This document shows positions 10,637 through 21,370 of a DNA stretch of 64,000 nt, piece by piece. The notes beneath the pieces were generated by a model. It had not been told where the DNA came from. It saw nothing but the letters and a program-made list of their open reading frames with translations, and made no database searches. This stretch comes from Halichoerus grypus (Eukaryota > Chordata > Mammalia > Carnivora > Phocidae): positions 87,524,754 to 87,588,753 of the forward strand of contig NC_135721.1 in assembly GCF_964656455.1 (NCBI RefSeq), written 5' to 3'. How positions within the stretch are numbered: the stretch's first letter is position 1; the number at the start of each line of letters is the position of its first letter. A program made the translations under genes and the position numbers.

Positions 10637-11154
10637 AACATATAATGTATTATTAGTTTCAGACGTAGAGGTCAGTGATTCTTCAGTCTTATATAATACC
10701 CAGTGCTCATTACACCACGTGCCCTCCTTAATGTCCACCACCCAGTTACCCCATCCCTCCACCCCCTCCCCTCCAGCAACCTTCAGTTTGTTTCCTATGA
10801 TAAAGTCTCTTATGGTTTGTCTCCCTGATTTCATCTAGTTTTACTTTTTCCTTTCTTCCCCTATGATCCTCTGTTTTGTTTCTTAAATTCCATATATCAT
10901 TGAGATTATATATAATTGTCTTTCTCTGATTGACTTATTTTGCTTAGCATAATACCCTCTAGTTCTGTCCATGTTGTTGCAAATGGCAAGGTTTCCTTTT
11001 TTGATGGCTGATTAGTATTCCATTTTGTGTGTATGTGTATATATATATATCACATCTTCTTTATCCATTCATCTGTCGATGGACATCTGGGCTCTTTCTA
11101 TAGTTTGGCTATTGTGGACATTGCAGCTATAAACATTGGGGTGCAGGTGCCCCC

Positions 11155-11742
11155 TCAGATCACTACATATGTATCTTTAGCGTAAATCCCTATTAGCACA
11201 TTTGCTGGGTCATAGGGTAGCTCTATTTTCAACTTTTTGAGGAATCTCCATACTGTTTTCCAGAGTGGCTGCACCAGCTTGCATTCCCACCAACAGTGTA
11301 GGACGGTTCCCCTTTCTCCGCATCCCCGCCAACATCTGTTGTTTCCTGACTTGTTAATTTTAGCCATTCTGACTGGTGTGAGGTGGTATCTCACTGTGGT
11401 TTTGATTTGTATTTCCCTGATGCCAAGTGATGCTGAGCACTTTTTCAAGTGTCTGTTGGCCATTTGGATGTCTTCTTTGCAGAAATGTCTGTTCATGTCT
11501 TCTGCCCATTTCTTGATTGGATTCTTTGTTCTTTGGGTGTTGAGTTTGAGAAGTTCTTTATAGATTTTGGATACTAGCCCTTTATCTGATATGTCATTTG
11601 CAAATATCTTCTCCCATTCTGTCGGTTGTCTTTTGGTTTTGTCGACTGTTTCCTTTGCTGTGCAAAAGCTTTTTATCTTGATGAAGTCCCAGTAGTTCCT
11701 TTTTGCCCTTGTTTCCCTTGCCTTTCGGGACATGTCTAGCAA
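11155..11742 (-). pseudogene. L1 ORF2 C-terminal remnant
   Basis: A 195-codon open frame on the - strand encodes the end of the L1 ORF2 protein, which acts in L1 reverse transcription. Visible marks are [11 protein letters not shown] near residue 77 and the C-terminal cysteine motif C-x3-C-x7-H-x4-C (in [18 protein letters not shown]) near residues 136-153, followed by [10 protein letters not shown]. The endonuclease and reverse transcriptase domains are absent because the element is 5' truncated. The frame ends in a stop before the normal C-terminus. It is a dead fragment, not a host gene. Confidence 0.85.
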
Positions 11743-11981
11743 GAAGTTGCTGCAGCCAAGGTCATAGAGATTGCTGCATGTGATCTACTTTAGGATTTTG
11801 ATGGACCCCTATCTCATATTTAGGTCTTTCATCCCTTTTGAGTCTATTTTTGTATATGGTATGAGGAAATGGTCCGGTTTCATTCTTCTGCATGTGGCTG
11901 TCCAATTTTCCCAACACCATTTGTTGAAGAGACTGTTTCCCATTGGATATTCTTTCCTGCTTTGTCAAAGATTAGTTGACC

Positions 11982-12177
11982 TATTTTTATTTTTTAAAAG
12001 ATTTTAAAAGTTTATTTACTTGAGAGGGAGAGCATGCATGCATGCACACAAGCAGGGGCGGGGGAAGGAGGGGGAGCAGAGAGAGAGGGAGAGGCAGACT
12101 CCCCACTGAGCGGGGAGTCCAACATGGGGCTGGATCCCAGGACCCTGGGGTCATGACCTGAGCCACCCAAGTGCCCC
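11982..12177 (-). mobile_element. Can-SINE at the L1 truncation point
   Basis: Runs from 'tttttaaaagatttt' to the head 'gagccacccaagtgcccc'. About 25 bases of the usual 'gccgaaggcagacgcttaa' segment are missing. No convincing target duplication was seen. L1 sequence does not resume to its right, so the SINE sits exactly at the L1 breakpoint. Confidence 0.85.
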
Positions 12178-15055
12178 TCATTACCTTTTATTTTAAAATT
12201 AAGCAAAACCAGAAGATCAACTGTAATTAAAAGTTATATAATTACTTCCAATATAAATACCAACCCAAATCTGATGAAAGAAATATAAATCTACAGTACG
12301 TGAAATTATTTTTCTGAATTTTAGTTATCTCTAATCATTTCCCCTTAAAGAATAAAACCTGTTAGGCACACAGAACCTTACCATAATGAGCACTATCTGC
12401 CTGTCACCCCGGCTACGAAATAAAAAAGTACAAATACAACTGTAATCCCCTGGGTCCCTGGGTACGTTTCTGCTCTCCTTACCCCACCCTTCCTATTCTG
12501 AAAAGCCCAAATCGATGAATATGCTCGTAGGTCCTTAGGATCTCTCTAGAGACACCATAGATACACCAAAGAAATGTAAGCCTATGTCTGGTTTTAAAAG
12601 AATCTCTCTTTTCTTTTTACTAACCTGCCTTGGTTTGAAATATTTTTTTTTAAATAACAGTTTTATTGAAATTTAATTCAAATACCATACAATTCACCCA
12701 TTTCAAGTGCACAACTCAATGGTTTTAAGTATGGAATCCATCTCTTTTAGGGTCTACTTTCTAAGATGGGCTCTGGATTCTTCAGAAATGTTCTCTGACC
12801 CCTTCTTAACTGGTCATGTGTGAGGCTCCCACCTGCTTCCCTGGCTTTCCTTTGGAGCCCCCAATCTTCTCTCTCATATACACATTTTCCCCATCCCCAG
12901 ATGGGCAAAGAAAAAAGCTTGATAGGACCCCCACCAAACTGAGGGGTGCGGGGGAGAACTTAGCATGTGCATCGATGAGCTTCTGTATTGTTGGACAGTT
13001 TCATAGGGGGCATGCCTTCTCCAGGCTGAGAACTTGTGAGTGAGAAGTGGTCAGTAAATTACATTTCCCTAACCAGACAGGAGATTTTCATTTCTTGCTA
13101 CTTTGCTACTAGAATGGAGAAAAATAAATCCTAGGAACTGTGCATAATATAAAAACTATTAAAGATGAATTTATATTTACCTTGTGACTAGGAAAATATT
13201 ACCTCTTGATTAATTCCTCCTTTTCTGCCTTCCTATAGGTGTAGCCTGAGGTGGAAGCTTTGTTTTTCGGAGCAGGGCTGTGGATGGGGATGGAAAGGAG
13301 CAGAAGTATAGAAAGGGGAGGTGGGGGTTGGCGGGTGTACGTGCAAAGAGTATGCAGAAGGGGAGAGGGAGGCTGAAGAGAAGGGTGGGAGAGGAACCAG
13401 AGGCAGGGCTGGTCAAGAAGAGATATGTGAGCAGCTTAGGCAGGCAGGCAAGAGAGGCTATGGCAGAATTTAAAATATGTTTTCTGCTGTGATGTTAGTG
13501 GAACCTTTCCTTCTCTCCACAGCCACCTTTGTCAGGTGGGCCCTACGCTGGTTTTGGCAGTATCTCAGGGCACCGGGCAGGCTGACCCCCCTCGGACGGG
13601 GTGTGCCAGGCCTGCTCTCCAGCTGGGAGACCCTCCCAAGAACCTCACATCCCAGGCACACACAGCACCTTTTCTAACCCTTCTTATTAATCTATTCCTT
13701 GCTTTCTTTCTCATCGCCACATGCTCGGTAGCTCTTATTCTCTTCCGCAACACCACTTGATGTTGAAAAGGCTTTAAATACACTTTAATGAAGCATAATA
13801 ACATCATATGCGCTCAGTGAGGAGTTATTGATTTTTGTGTGTAAAATATTAACGCGTCTTTCAGGCTATTTATATCCTTAGACTACAGAGCTCACAATGT
13901 CTCCTGATGCACTGACCACCTAGGTTTATTTCTGGGAAAACATCAAGTATTTACCACTAGCATTACCTTTTTTTTCCTCTCCTCTATTTTTGTTATATGA
14001 CCAGACACTAAATAATAATGGCTATGGGTTGGCCGTGTTAATGCATTGGCTGTTTTTTTTTTTTTTTTCAGGATTCTGCCTGGTCTGTTCATATACAGAG
14101 CCATATTCTCCCAGTAGTATCCCACTGACTTGACTTTCAGTTGAGCGATTTAAATTCATTGAATCAATTGTTTCTGTCAAATTTTGTCTCTGATGAAATA
14201 AAAATGTAAAAAGTTTTTGGCATGTGATCTTCCAAATGTTCCCCTGGGTTTTTTTTGTTTTTTGTTTTTTTTTGTAGAAATACACATGATTGATGGCGAT
14301 GTAAGTGCAGGGTCAGAATACCTGCTCTGGTTCCACACTGAGGGCTGGCCTCTGAGGCAAGATGGAGCCTCACCCTCGGGAGGTGGTCCAGGAGCAGGGG
14401 CCACAGTGCTAGCTCTCAGAGGTTTCTTCATATGCTGTCAATCAGTCAGTCAACATGGATGCCTATTCTGAAGCCATATATGCTAGGTGAGCAGTGTTTC
14501 CCAAAGTGTGTGGTACATATAGTACCATACTATAGGTCATTAAACCTTTTCCTCCTAAGCATACAGAGAGATCACATTGTATCTTGAGAGCTGAGACTAC
14601 CATGGCCAAGGCAGTGTGGGGAACATCTAGATCCAGCCCATACAAAACTACCAACCAAGCTCCTCCATTCTCTCCCTTCCCTGGCTATTTTGGAGGGCAT
14701 GTGTTCCAGACAGTGTGGCTATTGGAGGGAGGAGGGCCCTGGGGCTCACACTGCACCCTGACATGAATGTTAACACCTTTCATTGCATTAGGTTGCTATT
14801 TCCCTGAGATAGCCAATCCTTTCCTGACTGTCCAAATGTGTGTTAGTTCAAAAACTTATTAAGTTCCTTGTTTGTAATCGTTTCTTGCTCAAATAATTTG
14901 AAAAACTTTGGTTTAGACTTGTTTATTGCAGAACTTCTCAGTGACTTTATTATCCTAACATGGGTTGTGACTCTTCTACAGAGCTTTGACACACCCTCAT
15001 TTGACCATGGGGTCTTTTTTCTCCAGGTGTCTCATGGGAAGAACATTCTAAAAAT
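12178..15055. other. Intergenic stretch, mostly unique
   Basis: Apart from one L1 scrap at 12650-12745, no element was recognised. Poly-T tracts lie at about 14053-14069 and 14249-14273. Open frames (for example 14217-14471) are short and overlapped by frames on the other strand. Confidence 0.45.
12650..12745 (-). mobile_element. L1M 3' end fragment
   Basis: 'cagttttattgaaatttaat', then 'caattcacccatttcaagtg' and 'acaactcaatggttttaagt', is the antisense of the 3' end of old L1M elements. Confidence 0.75.
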
Positions 15056-15068
15056 TCCACTTGGGGGA

Positions 15069-15279
15069 GGGGCCTGTGGGTGGCGCAGTCAGTTGAGTGT
15101 CTGGCTCTGCCTTTCAGCTCAGGTCATGATCTCAGGGTCTTGAGATGGAGCCCTGTGTCAGGCTTGGTGCTCAGTGCAGAGCCTGTTAAAGTTTCTCTCT
15201 CCCTCTCCCTCTTCCCCTTCTTGTACTCTCTCTTTCTCTCTCTCTCTCTAAAATAAGTAAATAAATCTTTTTTAAAAAA
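15069..15279 (+). mobile_element. Can-SINE
   Basis: Target duplication tccacttggggga at 15056-15068 and 15280-15292. The head has degraded to 'ggcctgtgggtggcgcagtc', so the copy is older than its clean duplication suggests. Confidence 0.92.
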
Positions 15280-15599
15280 TCCACTTGGGGGAAATACTGC
15301 ATTACAGGATTGAAAATGGTAAGTCTTTTTTTTTTTTTTTTAACTTCAAACAGGAAGAGGTGGCACCACTTTGCCCCATGATGTCTCTTTGGAGGTTTCT
15401 GAGACAGTGCTCAGGGGTTTGGACACTGCCATTATTACCATCTTTGAGGAGAAAGACAAAGACTGTAATTACAGCAATACGGATTTCATAACATATTTTC
15501 CAAAGTTTTCAAGGCCCTAGCCTGGAGCAGATCAAGAGAATGCCAATCAGTGGGTTGCCTGGGGCAGGAATGTCTATGTGGCACTAAATCATCATTAGA

Positions 15600-17075
15600 A
15601 ACACAAACAATGACAGAAAAAATAGACAAACTGAACTTCATCAAAATTAAAAACTTTCGTGCTTCAAAGAATACTATTAAGAAAGTGAAAAGAGAACATA
15701 TTTGCAAATTATATATGTTAAGGGACTAGTATCCAGTATACATAAAGAACAGTTACAGCTCAGCAATATAAAGACAAATGACCTAATTAAGAAATGAGAA
15801 CTGTCTTTCTACAAAGAAGATACACAAAGGTCAACAAGCACAGGAAAAGATGTCCACATCTTTAGTCGTTAGGGAGATTGAAACCAGAATGAGATTCCAC
15901 TTCACACCCACGAGGATGGCTATACTAAAAATGATGAACAATAACAAGTGTCAGCAAGGATGTGGAGAAATTGGAACCCTCAAACAGTACTACTGGGAAT
16001 ATAAAACAGTGGTGCAGCTGCTTTGGAAAACAATTTGGCAGTTACTCAAAAAGCTAAACATAGAATTACCATATGAGTCAGCAATTCTACTGCTAGGTAC
16101 ATACCCCAGAGAAATGAAAACATGTCTATGCAAAAACTTGTATGGAAATGTTCATAAGAGTATTATTCATAATAGCTAAAAAGTGGAAATAACCCAAATG
16201 TCCATCAACTGATGAATGGATAAAGAAAATATGGTACATTCATACAATTCATACAATGGAATACTCTTTGGCAAGCAAAAAAAATGAAGTACTGATACAT
16301 GTTACAACAGGGATGAAACTTGAAACATTATGCTAAGCAAAAGGAGCCAAATACACACAAAAAGAAGCCATATACTATATGATTCCAGTTTAATGAAATG
16401 TCCAGAGTAGGCAAATCTATAGAGACAGAAAATAGGCTAATACTAGGAGCCAGGGAGAGAGGGGAGTGGGGTGCTAAAAAGAAGTCCAAAATTGAGTCAT
16501 TTGCCCCCTATCACAGAACACCAAGATTTAATTACAGTTTCAACCTCCCCCATAAATGTAGTCTTAACCAGTCAGTCAGGAATTTTCTGGTCAGTACCAA
16601 TGAGGTAATCTGTCACGTGGGCCCTCTCCATTCCCCCCACCAAGGAAGATGAGGTAATCTGCATGATAAGACCCCATGTTCTTCCCCCTAGGGAGAGTGA
16701 CCTCACCTGAAAGAATCTTTTTTTTTTTTTTGCTAATAACTTCTTGCCCCACCCTCCTTCCTATAAAAACAGTCCATTTTGTGCGACTCCTCAGAGCTCC
16801 TTTCTATTTGCTAGATGGGATGCCTCCCAATTCCTGAGTCATTTAATAAAGCCAACTGGATCCTCAGATTTACTCAGGTCAATATTTGATCTTTAACAGG
16901 AGAATGGAGAATGGCTGCTAATGGGTGCGGGTGTCTTTTAAAAGTGATAAGAATTATGGAATTAGATGGTAGTGGTGGTGTATAACCTTGTGAATATACT
17001 AAAAACCACTGAATTATACACTTTAAAAGGGTGAATTCTATGGTTCATTAATTATAGCTCAATAATAATTTTAAA
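15600..17075 (+). mobile_element. Old L1 3' half split by a solo LTR
   Basis: Sense ORF2 C-terminal sequence, including a 109-codon open piece at 15850-16179. There the cysteine motif reads C-x3-C-x7-Q-x4-Y, so the H and last C are mutated. The 3' UTR follows after the LTR: 'gctgctaatgggtgcggg', 'ccttgtgaatatactaaaaa' and 'gaattatacactttaaaagg'. It is inactive. Confidence 0.85.
16467..16898 (+). mobile_element. Solo LTR of an old endogenous retrovirus
   Basis: A 432-bp block begins TGGGGTGC, ends TTTAACA and is flanked by the 4-bp duplication GGAG (16463-16466 and 16899-16902). A 4-bp duplication is typical of class I ERVs. It carries a TATA-like ctataaaaac at 16761 and AATAAA at 16845-16850, so the transcriptional sense is +. 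L1 3' UTR sequence resumes directly after it, which confirms the insertion limits. No internal retroviral genes are present. Confidence 0.7.
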
Positions 17076-17796
17076 ATCATTAGAATAAGTGGGAAGTAGG
17101 GTGCCCATTAACTCCACCTGGGACTCTTCACATAACTAGCAAAATGTAAAATGTCCTGAAGAGGGGGGAAAAACACCCAAAATCAGTCAGCGCACTATTC
17201 CTCCGTAGTGCCAGCATATCACTACGGAGTACTTCTGCACTGTGCATCTGGATAACTGTCCTGTGCACAGGAGACCCAGCCCTGAAATTGAGACTAACCA
17301 TCTGACAAGATAATGCCAGACAAAATAATGCCTGGACTAGTGCTGATAACTGGAGATGAGTGATTTATTTTATTATCTAAATTATAAACTCTTTAATATT
17401 TTTGCCATGAAATTGCCAGATTCAGAAAATATAACAACAACAAAAACAACTGGAGAACAAGAACTATGGAAAAGTAGGGAAGTGTTGCCAGACGCAAGCC
17501 AGAAGACAGAGCACGTAAACGTAACTGGAGCAGAACTGTGTGAGTGTGAATGATTTACACTCTGCTGTAACGAATAACAGAAAAATGGTGACACGAAAGA
17601 CAATTCTTCAAAAATTCCAATGCTGCTGGTGCAGAACTTGACCTGAACCCTCTCCTCCTGGAAAATAGCTCTGGCTAAGACAGTCCCCCACCCTTCTGTG
17701 TTCCGGGAAACAGCTAACCTTTGCCGGGGAACAAGAATTCCTGGCTCCTTCAAGGTCCTTTTAGCAGGACTGAGAATCAAATTGACATGAGACAGA
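17076..17796. other. Intergenic stretch, no gene recognised
   Basis: AT-rich sequence with small frames on both strands, the largest 132 codons on the - strand at 17382-17780. It overlaps a + strand frame and has no family signature. Confidence 0.4.
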
Positions 17797-17811
17797 TAAA
17801 CAGAAGATTTA

Positions 17812-18016
17812 TTTTTTTTTTTTAAAGATTTTATTTATTTATTTGACAGAGAGAGAGAGAGACAGTGAGAGAGGGAACACAAGCAGGGGGAGTGGGAGAG
17901 GGAGAAGCAGGCTTCCGGCCGAGCAGGGAGCCCGATGTGGGGCTCGATCCCAGGACCCTGGGACCATGACCTGAGCTGAAGGCAGACGCTTAACGACTGA
18001 GCCACCCAGGCGCCCC
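17812..18016 (-). mobile_element. Can-SINE
   Basis: Exact 15-bp target duplication taaacagaagattta at 17797-17811 and 18017-18031. Complete and little diverged. Confidence 0.95.
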
Positions 18017-18031
18017 TAAACAGAAGATTTA

Positions 18032-18856
18032 ATTCAATTTTGTATGTACAGGAAATCCACACAGACATGGAAATTCCAAAGACAGTTAGGCAAAATGAGG
18101 TCTAGATGTCATCCTGAACTAAAACGAAGGGGGTAGGGGTCTGGGACTTCAAAGGGAAGGAGTGTAATTCACGGTTAGATGAAACAGTAAATGTTTGGTA
18201 AACACATGTCTGTTGGGCCACTCAGAAAAAACAGGATACAGAGGACTTTTCTTTTTTTTTTTATAAGTAGCCTCCACACCCAGTGTGGAGCCCAGTGTGG
18301 GGTTTGAACTCATGACCCTGAGATCAAGAGTCAGACACTTAACCAACCAAGCCACCCAGGCACCCCAGAAGATTCTGATCAAAGTGGTCTTTCTAGGTTC
18401 CTCCTGAACCTCCCTGTCTACCACACCTAGTTCATAGTATGATGGAGTTATCTATGGTGATAGCGCCCTTCCTGGAGCAGGTCCTCTATCTCAGTTCTCT
18501 TTAGGCACTTAAGGGAGAGGTTAAAGAACTTTTCCTGAATTTGCTGCGTTTAGATCATTTTTTAACTCAAAATAGTTTTCATGCCAAAGTGGCCCATTTT
18601 GGGGCGGCCTGCCCTTGGCCCCTACACCATTATCACAAAGAACTACCTTTCTATATTTGACTTAGATAAGACCTGCTGTCCACTCTATCTCTTGATGCAT
18701 AGGCCTGGTGGGTGATTCCCTGGTCTCCCTGCCTCCATAAAACCAGGCCTCTTTCCTATACATGGAGGCATTCCTCACCAACAAGTGTTCTTCCTGTTGC
18801 TATAGCCTAAATAAAATCATCTCCTTAGTGTTCTGGTGCATTTTTGTCTTTTACAG
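18032..18856 (+). mobile_element. LTR-like old repeat, unassigned
   Basis: The last 200 bases look like an LTR 3' half: 'ctccataaaaccaggcctc' (TATA-like), 'agcctaaataaaatcatc' (polyadenylation signal) and a 3' end in 'tcttttaca'. The part before it contains 'gttttcatgccaaagtggcc' and 'cctgcccttggcccctacac', which I associate with interspersed repeats. No left end or target duplication was found, so both extent and family are uncertain. Confidence 0.3.
18251..18366 (-). mobile_element. Can-SINE, short older type
   Basis: 'ataagtagcctccacaccca', then 'ttgaactcatgaccctgaga' and the head 'gccacccaggcacccc'. The phrase 'cccagtgtgg' is duplicated internally. Confidence 0.88.
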
Positions 18857-20124
18857 GCATATAATAAATCCTTTATGATGAAGATAAAGAAAGAGGTATA
18901 CAGTTTTTGTTAGTAGACAATCTGTTCTTTCTGCCCCCACTAAGAAAATGTTGAAAAAATATTTAAAGAATGTCAGTTTGAAGGGATGCCAAATTATTCG
19001 CCAGCCAGGGGTACCCACAGCTAGAGTTTGTTTAGACCAGCCAGCTCAGATAACAAAGACTGTGGAGCAGACTTCTTTGGGGGGGAAAAAAATTCACCCC
19101 CTTGTGGTGACAAATCAAGGGAGTTTTTGTTTTTTTAAAGCCCTTTTTACATTTCTAGAGTAACCATCTACATTCTAGGGCCTAGGGCTAGTTTTTCTCT
19201 AATCCCAGACCTCTCCAAATGCCAAGGATCTAGATTTTCCCAGTATTTATTTTTGGATAATAAGGGGGAAAAAATGCATGTGCAGAATGAATTTTATGCC
19301 AGATTGTCAGAGTTTTCATCTTACTGCTACATCTCATTTCTAACTTCTTTTCATACCTTGACCACCATAGGTATGTTGCTCTTCTTAGAGCCATTCTAAA
19401 TTATGGATGACAAATAAAATGGAAATACTCTGAGATAATCACGATTCAGCAGCACCTGGCACTTTCTCACAGGGGCGTTGGGGAATAGGTTCACTCTGGT
19501 CTGTTAGTGAGACACATTGCTGAATTGTCCTGACCATTTTCACCAAGCTCCTCTATTCCTGAGTCCTCCCAAGGGCAGCCTCAGAGCTGGACACACACCA
19601 CCAGCTTGTCCTGGATTTGTCTTGATTTTTCCCCATGCTAAACCACAGGGGTTTCGGGTAACAAAAATGCTGCATCATTGAATATTCATGATAATTTCTT
19701 CTGTTACCTGTCAAAAGGGGATCCGATTTTGTCCAGCGCAAGATCTTGCTAACCTGGGGCAAAACATTTTTGGAGTTTGATTAGTCAAAGAAGCTGTTCA
19801 ATCTGGAAAATCAGGGCTCAGAAAAAAAATGTGATTCATCTTGGAAACTGCCTGGGGTACCCCCTCTTCTCGAGTACAGGATACAACTTCAGGCTAGTCC
19901 AGTAACACCTGTTCTAATGATCAGTGTGGAAAGAAAACGGATTGCCATGGTCCTTGGGTCTTTGGCTTCTGTGTTGCTGCTGCGTGGGGACAGGAAAGCC
20001 AAACCCCCTATCATCCAGTTTCTATACGCCTGCTCTGGTGTGTTCATGCTGTCGGGCGGCACAGGGAAAAGCAGTCCTGGCCCAGTGCCTCATCCACAGG
20101 TACTAAGAACAAGAGTTTGTGTGC
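18857..20124. other. Intergenic stretch with one CTCF-like motif
   Basis: No exon or RNA gene recognised. Frames are under 75 codons. Confidence 0.4.
19095..19107 (-). promoter_or_regulatory. CTCF-like motif, reverse orientation
   Basis: CACCCCCTTGTGG reads CCACAAGGGGGTG on the - strand, close to the CTCF core CCACNAGGGGGCG. It faces the two forward motifs at 7.6 and 9.6 kb. Confidence 0.35.
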
Positions 20125-20295
20125 CGTAGCAGAACGATACTGAGCTGGGAGACCCAAGCTCTGGTCCTGCGCTGTCACTTTGCCTGTGAGACTTTGGGCA
20201 AGTCATTTCTGTTCTTTGGGCCTGTTTCCCTTCATCTATAAAAGTAAGGGACCCGATCCAAATGATCAAATGGTCCTCTTCTAAATCTAGCTTTT
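20125..20295 (+). mobile_element. MIR element
   Basis: Central MIR sequence is clear: 'gagactttgggcaagtcatt', 'ctgttctttgggcctgtttc' and 'catctataaaagtaaggga'. Confidence 0.78.
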
Positions 20296-20353
20296 GCTCA
20301 TCAATTACTTTGGAAGTAATGTAAAAAGTTTAATTGACTTGAGAGGGTTCTTT

Positions 20354-20464
20354 CTTTTTTTAAGAATCTTTTTAAAGTAATCTCTACACGCAACATGGAG
20401 GCTTAAACTCACCACCCCAAGATCAAGAGTCTCTGCTCCACCGACTGAGCCAGCTCGGCGCCCC
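20354..20464 (-). mobile_element. Can-SINE, short older type
   Basis: 'ttaaagtaatctctacacgc', then 'caccccaagatcaagagtct' and the head 'gagccagctcggcgcccc'. Diverged. Confidence 0.82.
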
Positions 20465-20538
20465 AGTGGAGGTATTTCTAATAATAGGAGTACTATTAGG
20501 CCTGGGTATTTCTAGCAGGACTGTGCTTATCATTCTTC

Positions 20539-20747
20539 TTCTTTTTTTTTTTTTAATAAAGATTTTATTGATTTATTTGACAGGGAGAGACACAGCGAGA
20601 GAAGGAACACAAGCAGGGGGAGTGCGAGAGGGAGAAGCAGGCTCCCCGCTGAGCAGGGAGCTGGACACGGGGCTCAATCCCGCAGGACCCTGGGATCATG
20701 ACCTGAGCCGAAGGCAGACCCTTAATGACTGAACCACCCAGGTGCCC
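20539..20747 (-). mobile_element. Can-SINE
   Basis: Target duplication tgcttatcattcttc at 20524-20538 and 20748-20762. Complete. Confidence 0.95.
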
Positions 20748-20762
20748 TGCTTATCATTCTTC

Positions 20763-20900
20763 CAAGACATATTTATGGAGCACCCACTGGGCGCTTGATA
20801 AAACAATGATGAAAACAAAGATGCCCACCTTGCATGAAACTTACATCCTAACAGAAAGAGACAGACCCTAAACAGCAAACATAATAAATACAAAGTTATT
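20763..20900 (+). mobile_element. Old mammalian interspersed repeat, unassigned
   Basis: 'catatttatggagcacccac' and 'gaaacttacatcctaacaga', then 'agacagaccctaaacagc', match the widespread 'tattgagcacctactatgtg' repeat type. I recognise the type but cannot name the family with certainty. Confidence 0.4.
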
Positions 20901-21035
20901 ACTGTACAACAACAACAGATTACTTATGTGGATAATTCCAGCAAAAGCACTATTTAACTAGATATCCCAAACCAGCCTGCTCTGGAGTTTGGTTTGAAAG
21001 CTTTAATATTTATTGCTTTCTTTAACCAACTAATT

Positions 21036-21370
21036 ATAGATGGTCCTTAACTTATGATGGCTCAATTTAGGATTTTTTTTTGGCTTTATGATGGTATGAA
21101 AAAGATAGGCATTCAGTAGAAACCTTACTTCAAATTTGTAATTTTGATCTTTTCCAGACTAGCCTTGTGCAGGACAATATTCTGATGATGCTGGGCAGTG
21201 ACAGCTAGTAACAGCTCTCAGGCGGCCGCACGATCACGAGAGTGAATTGCCAATACCCTGCGATGTTCAGTAGGTCAGGAGCATTAAATACACTTTCAAC
21301 GTAGTATATTTTCAACTTAGGATAGGCTTATCTGGACGTAACCCCATTGCAAGTTGAGGAAGATCTGTAG
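21036..21370 (+). mobile_element. Non-autonomous Tigger-like DNA transposon
   Basis: The left end 'agatggtccttaacttatga' and the right end 'gcaagttgaggaagatctgt' are imperfect inverted repeats beside TA dinucleotides, as in Tc1/mariner-class elements. The interior has 'ggcattcagtagaaacctta' and 'ttatctggacgtaacccca', which fit a common mammalian element of this class. The interior is too short for a transposase. Confidence 0.65.

Larger units (their letters stand above)
9976..11981 (-). mobile_element. 5'-truncated L1 carrying a SINE nest
   Basis: The left end is the antisense of a carnivore L1 3' UTR ('ttaattaacatataatgtat', then 'accacgtgccctccttaatg'). The right part is antisense ORF2, reading 'ggtgtgaggtggtatctcac' and 'ctttgtcaaagattagttga'. 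Three Can-SINEs occupy 10009-10636. The L1 sequence stops at about 11981, where a SINE begins, so all of ORF1 and most of ORF2 are missing. Confidence 0.85.

Noticed and set aside
10343..10834. 163-codon - strand open frame
   Set aside because: It runs through a SINE and flanking L1 3' UTR sequence, including poly-Phe and Arg/Glu repeats typical of translated SINEs.
17382..17780. 132-codon - strand open frame
   Set aside because: No recognisable domain and no upstream or splice signals; an opposing frame exists.
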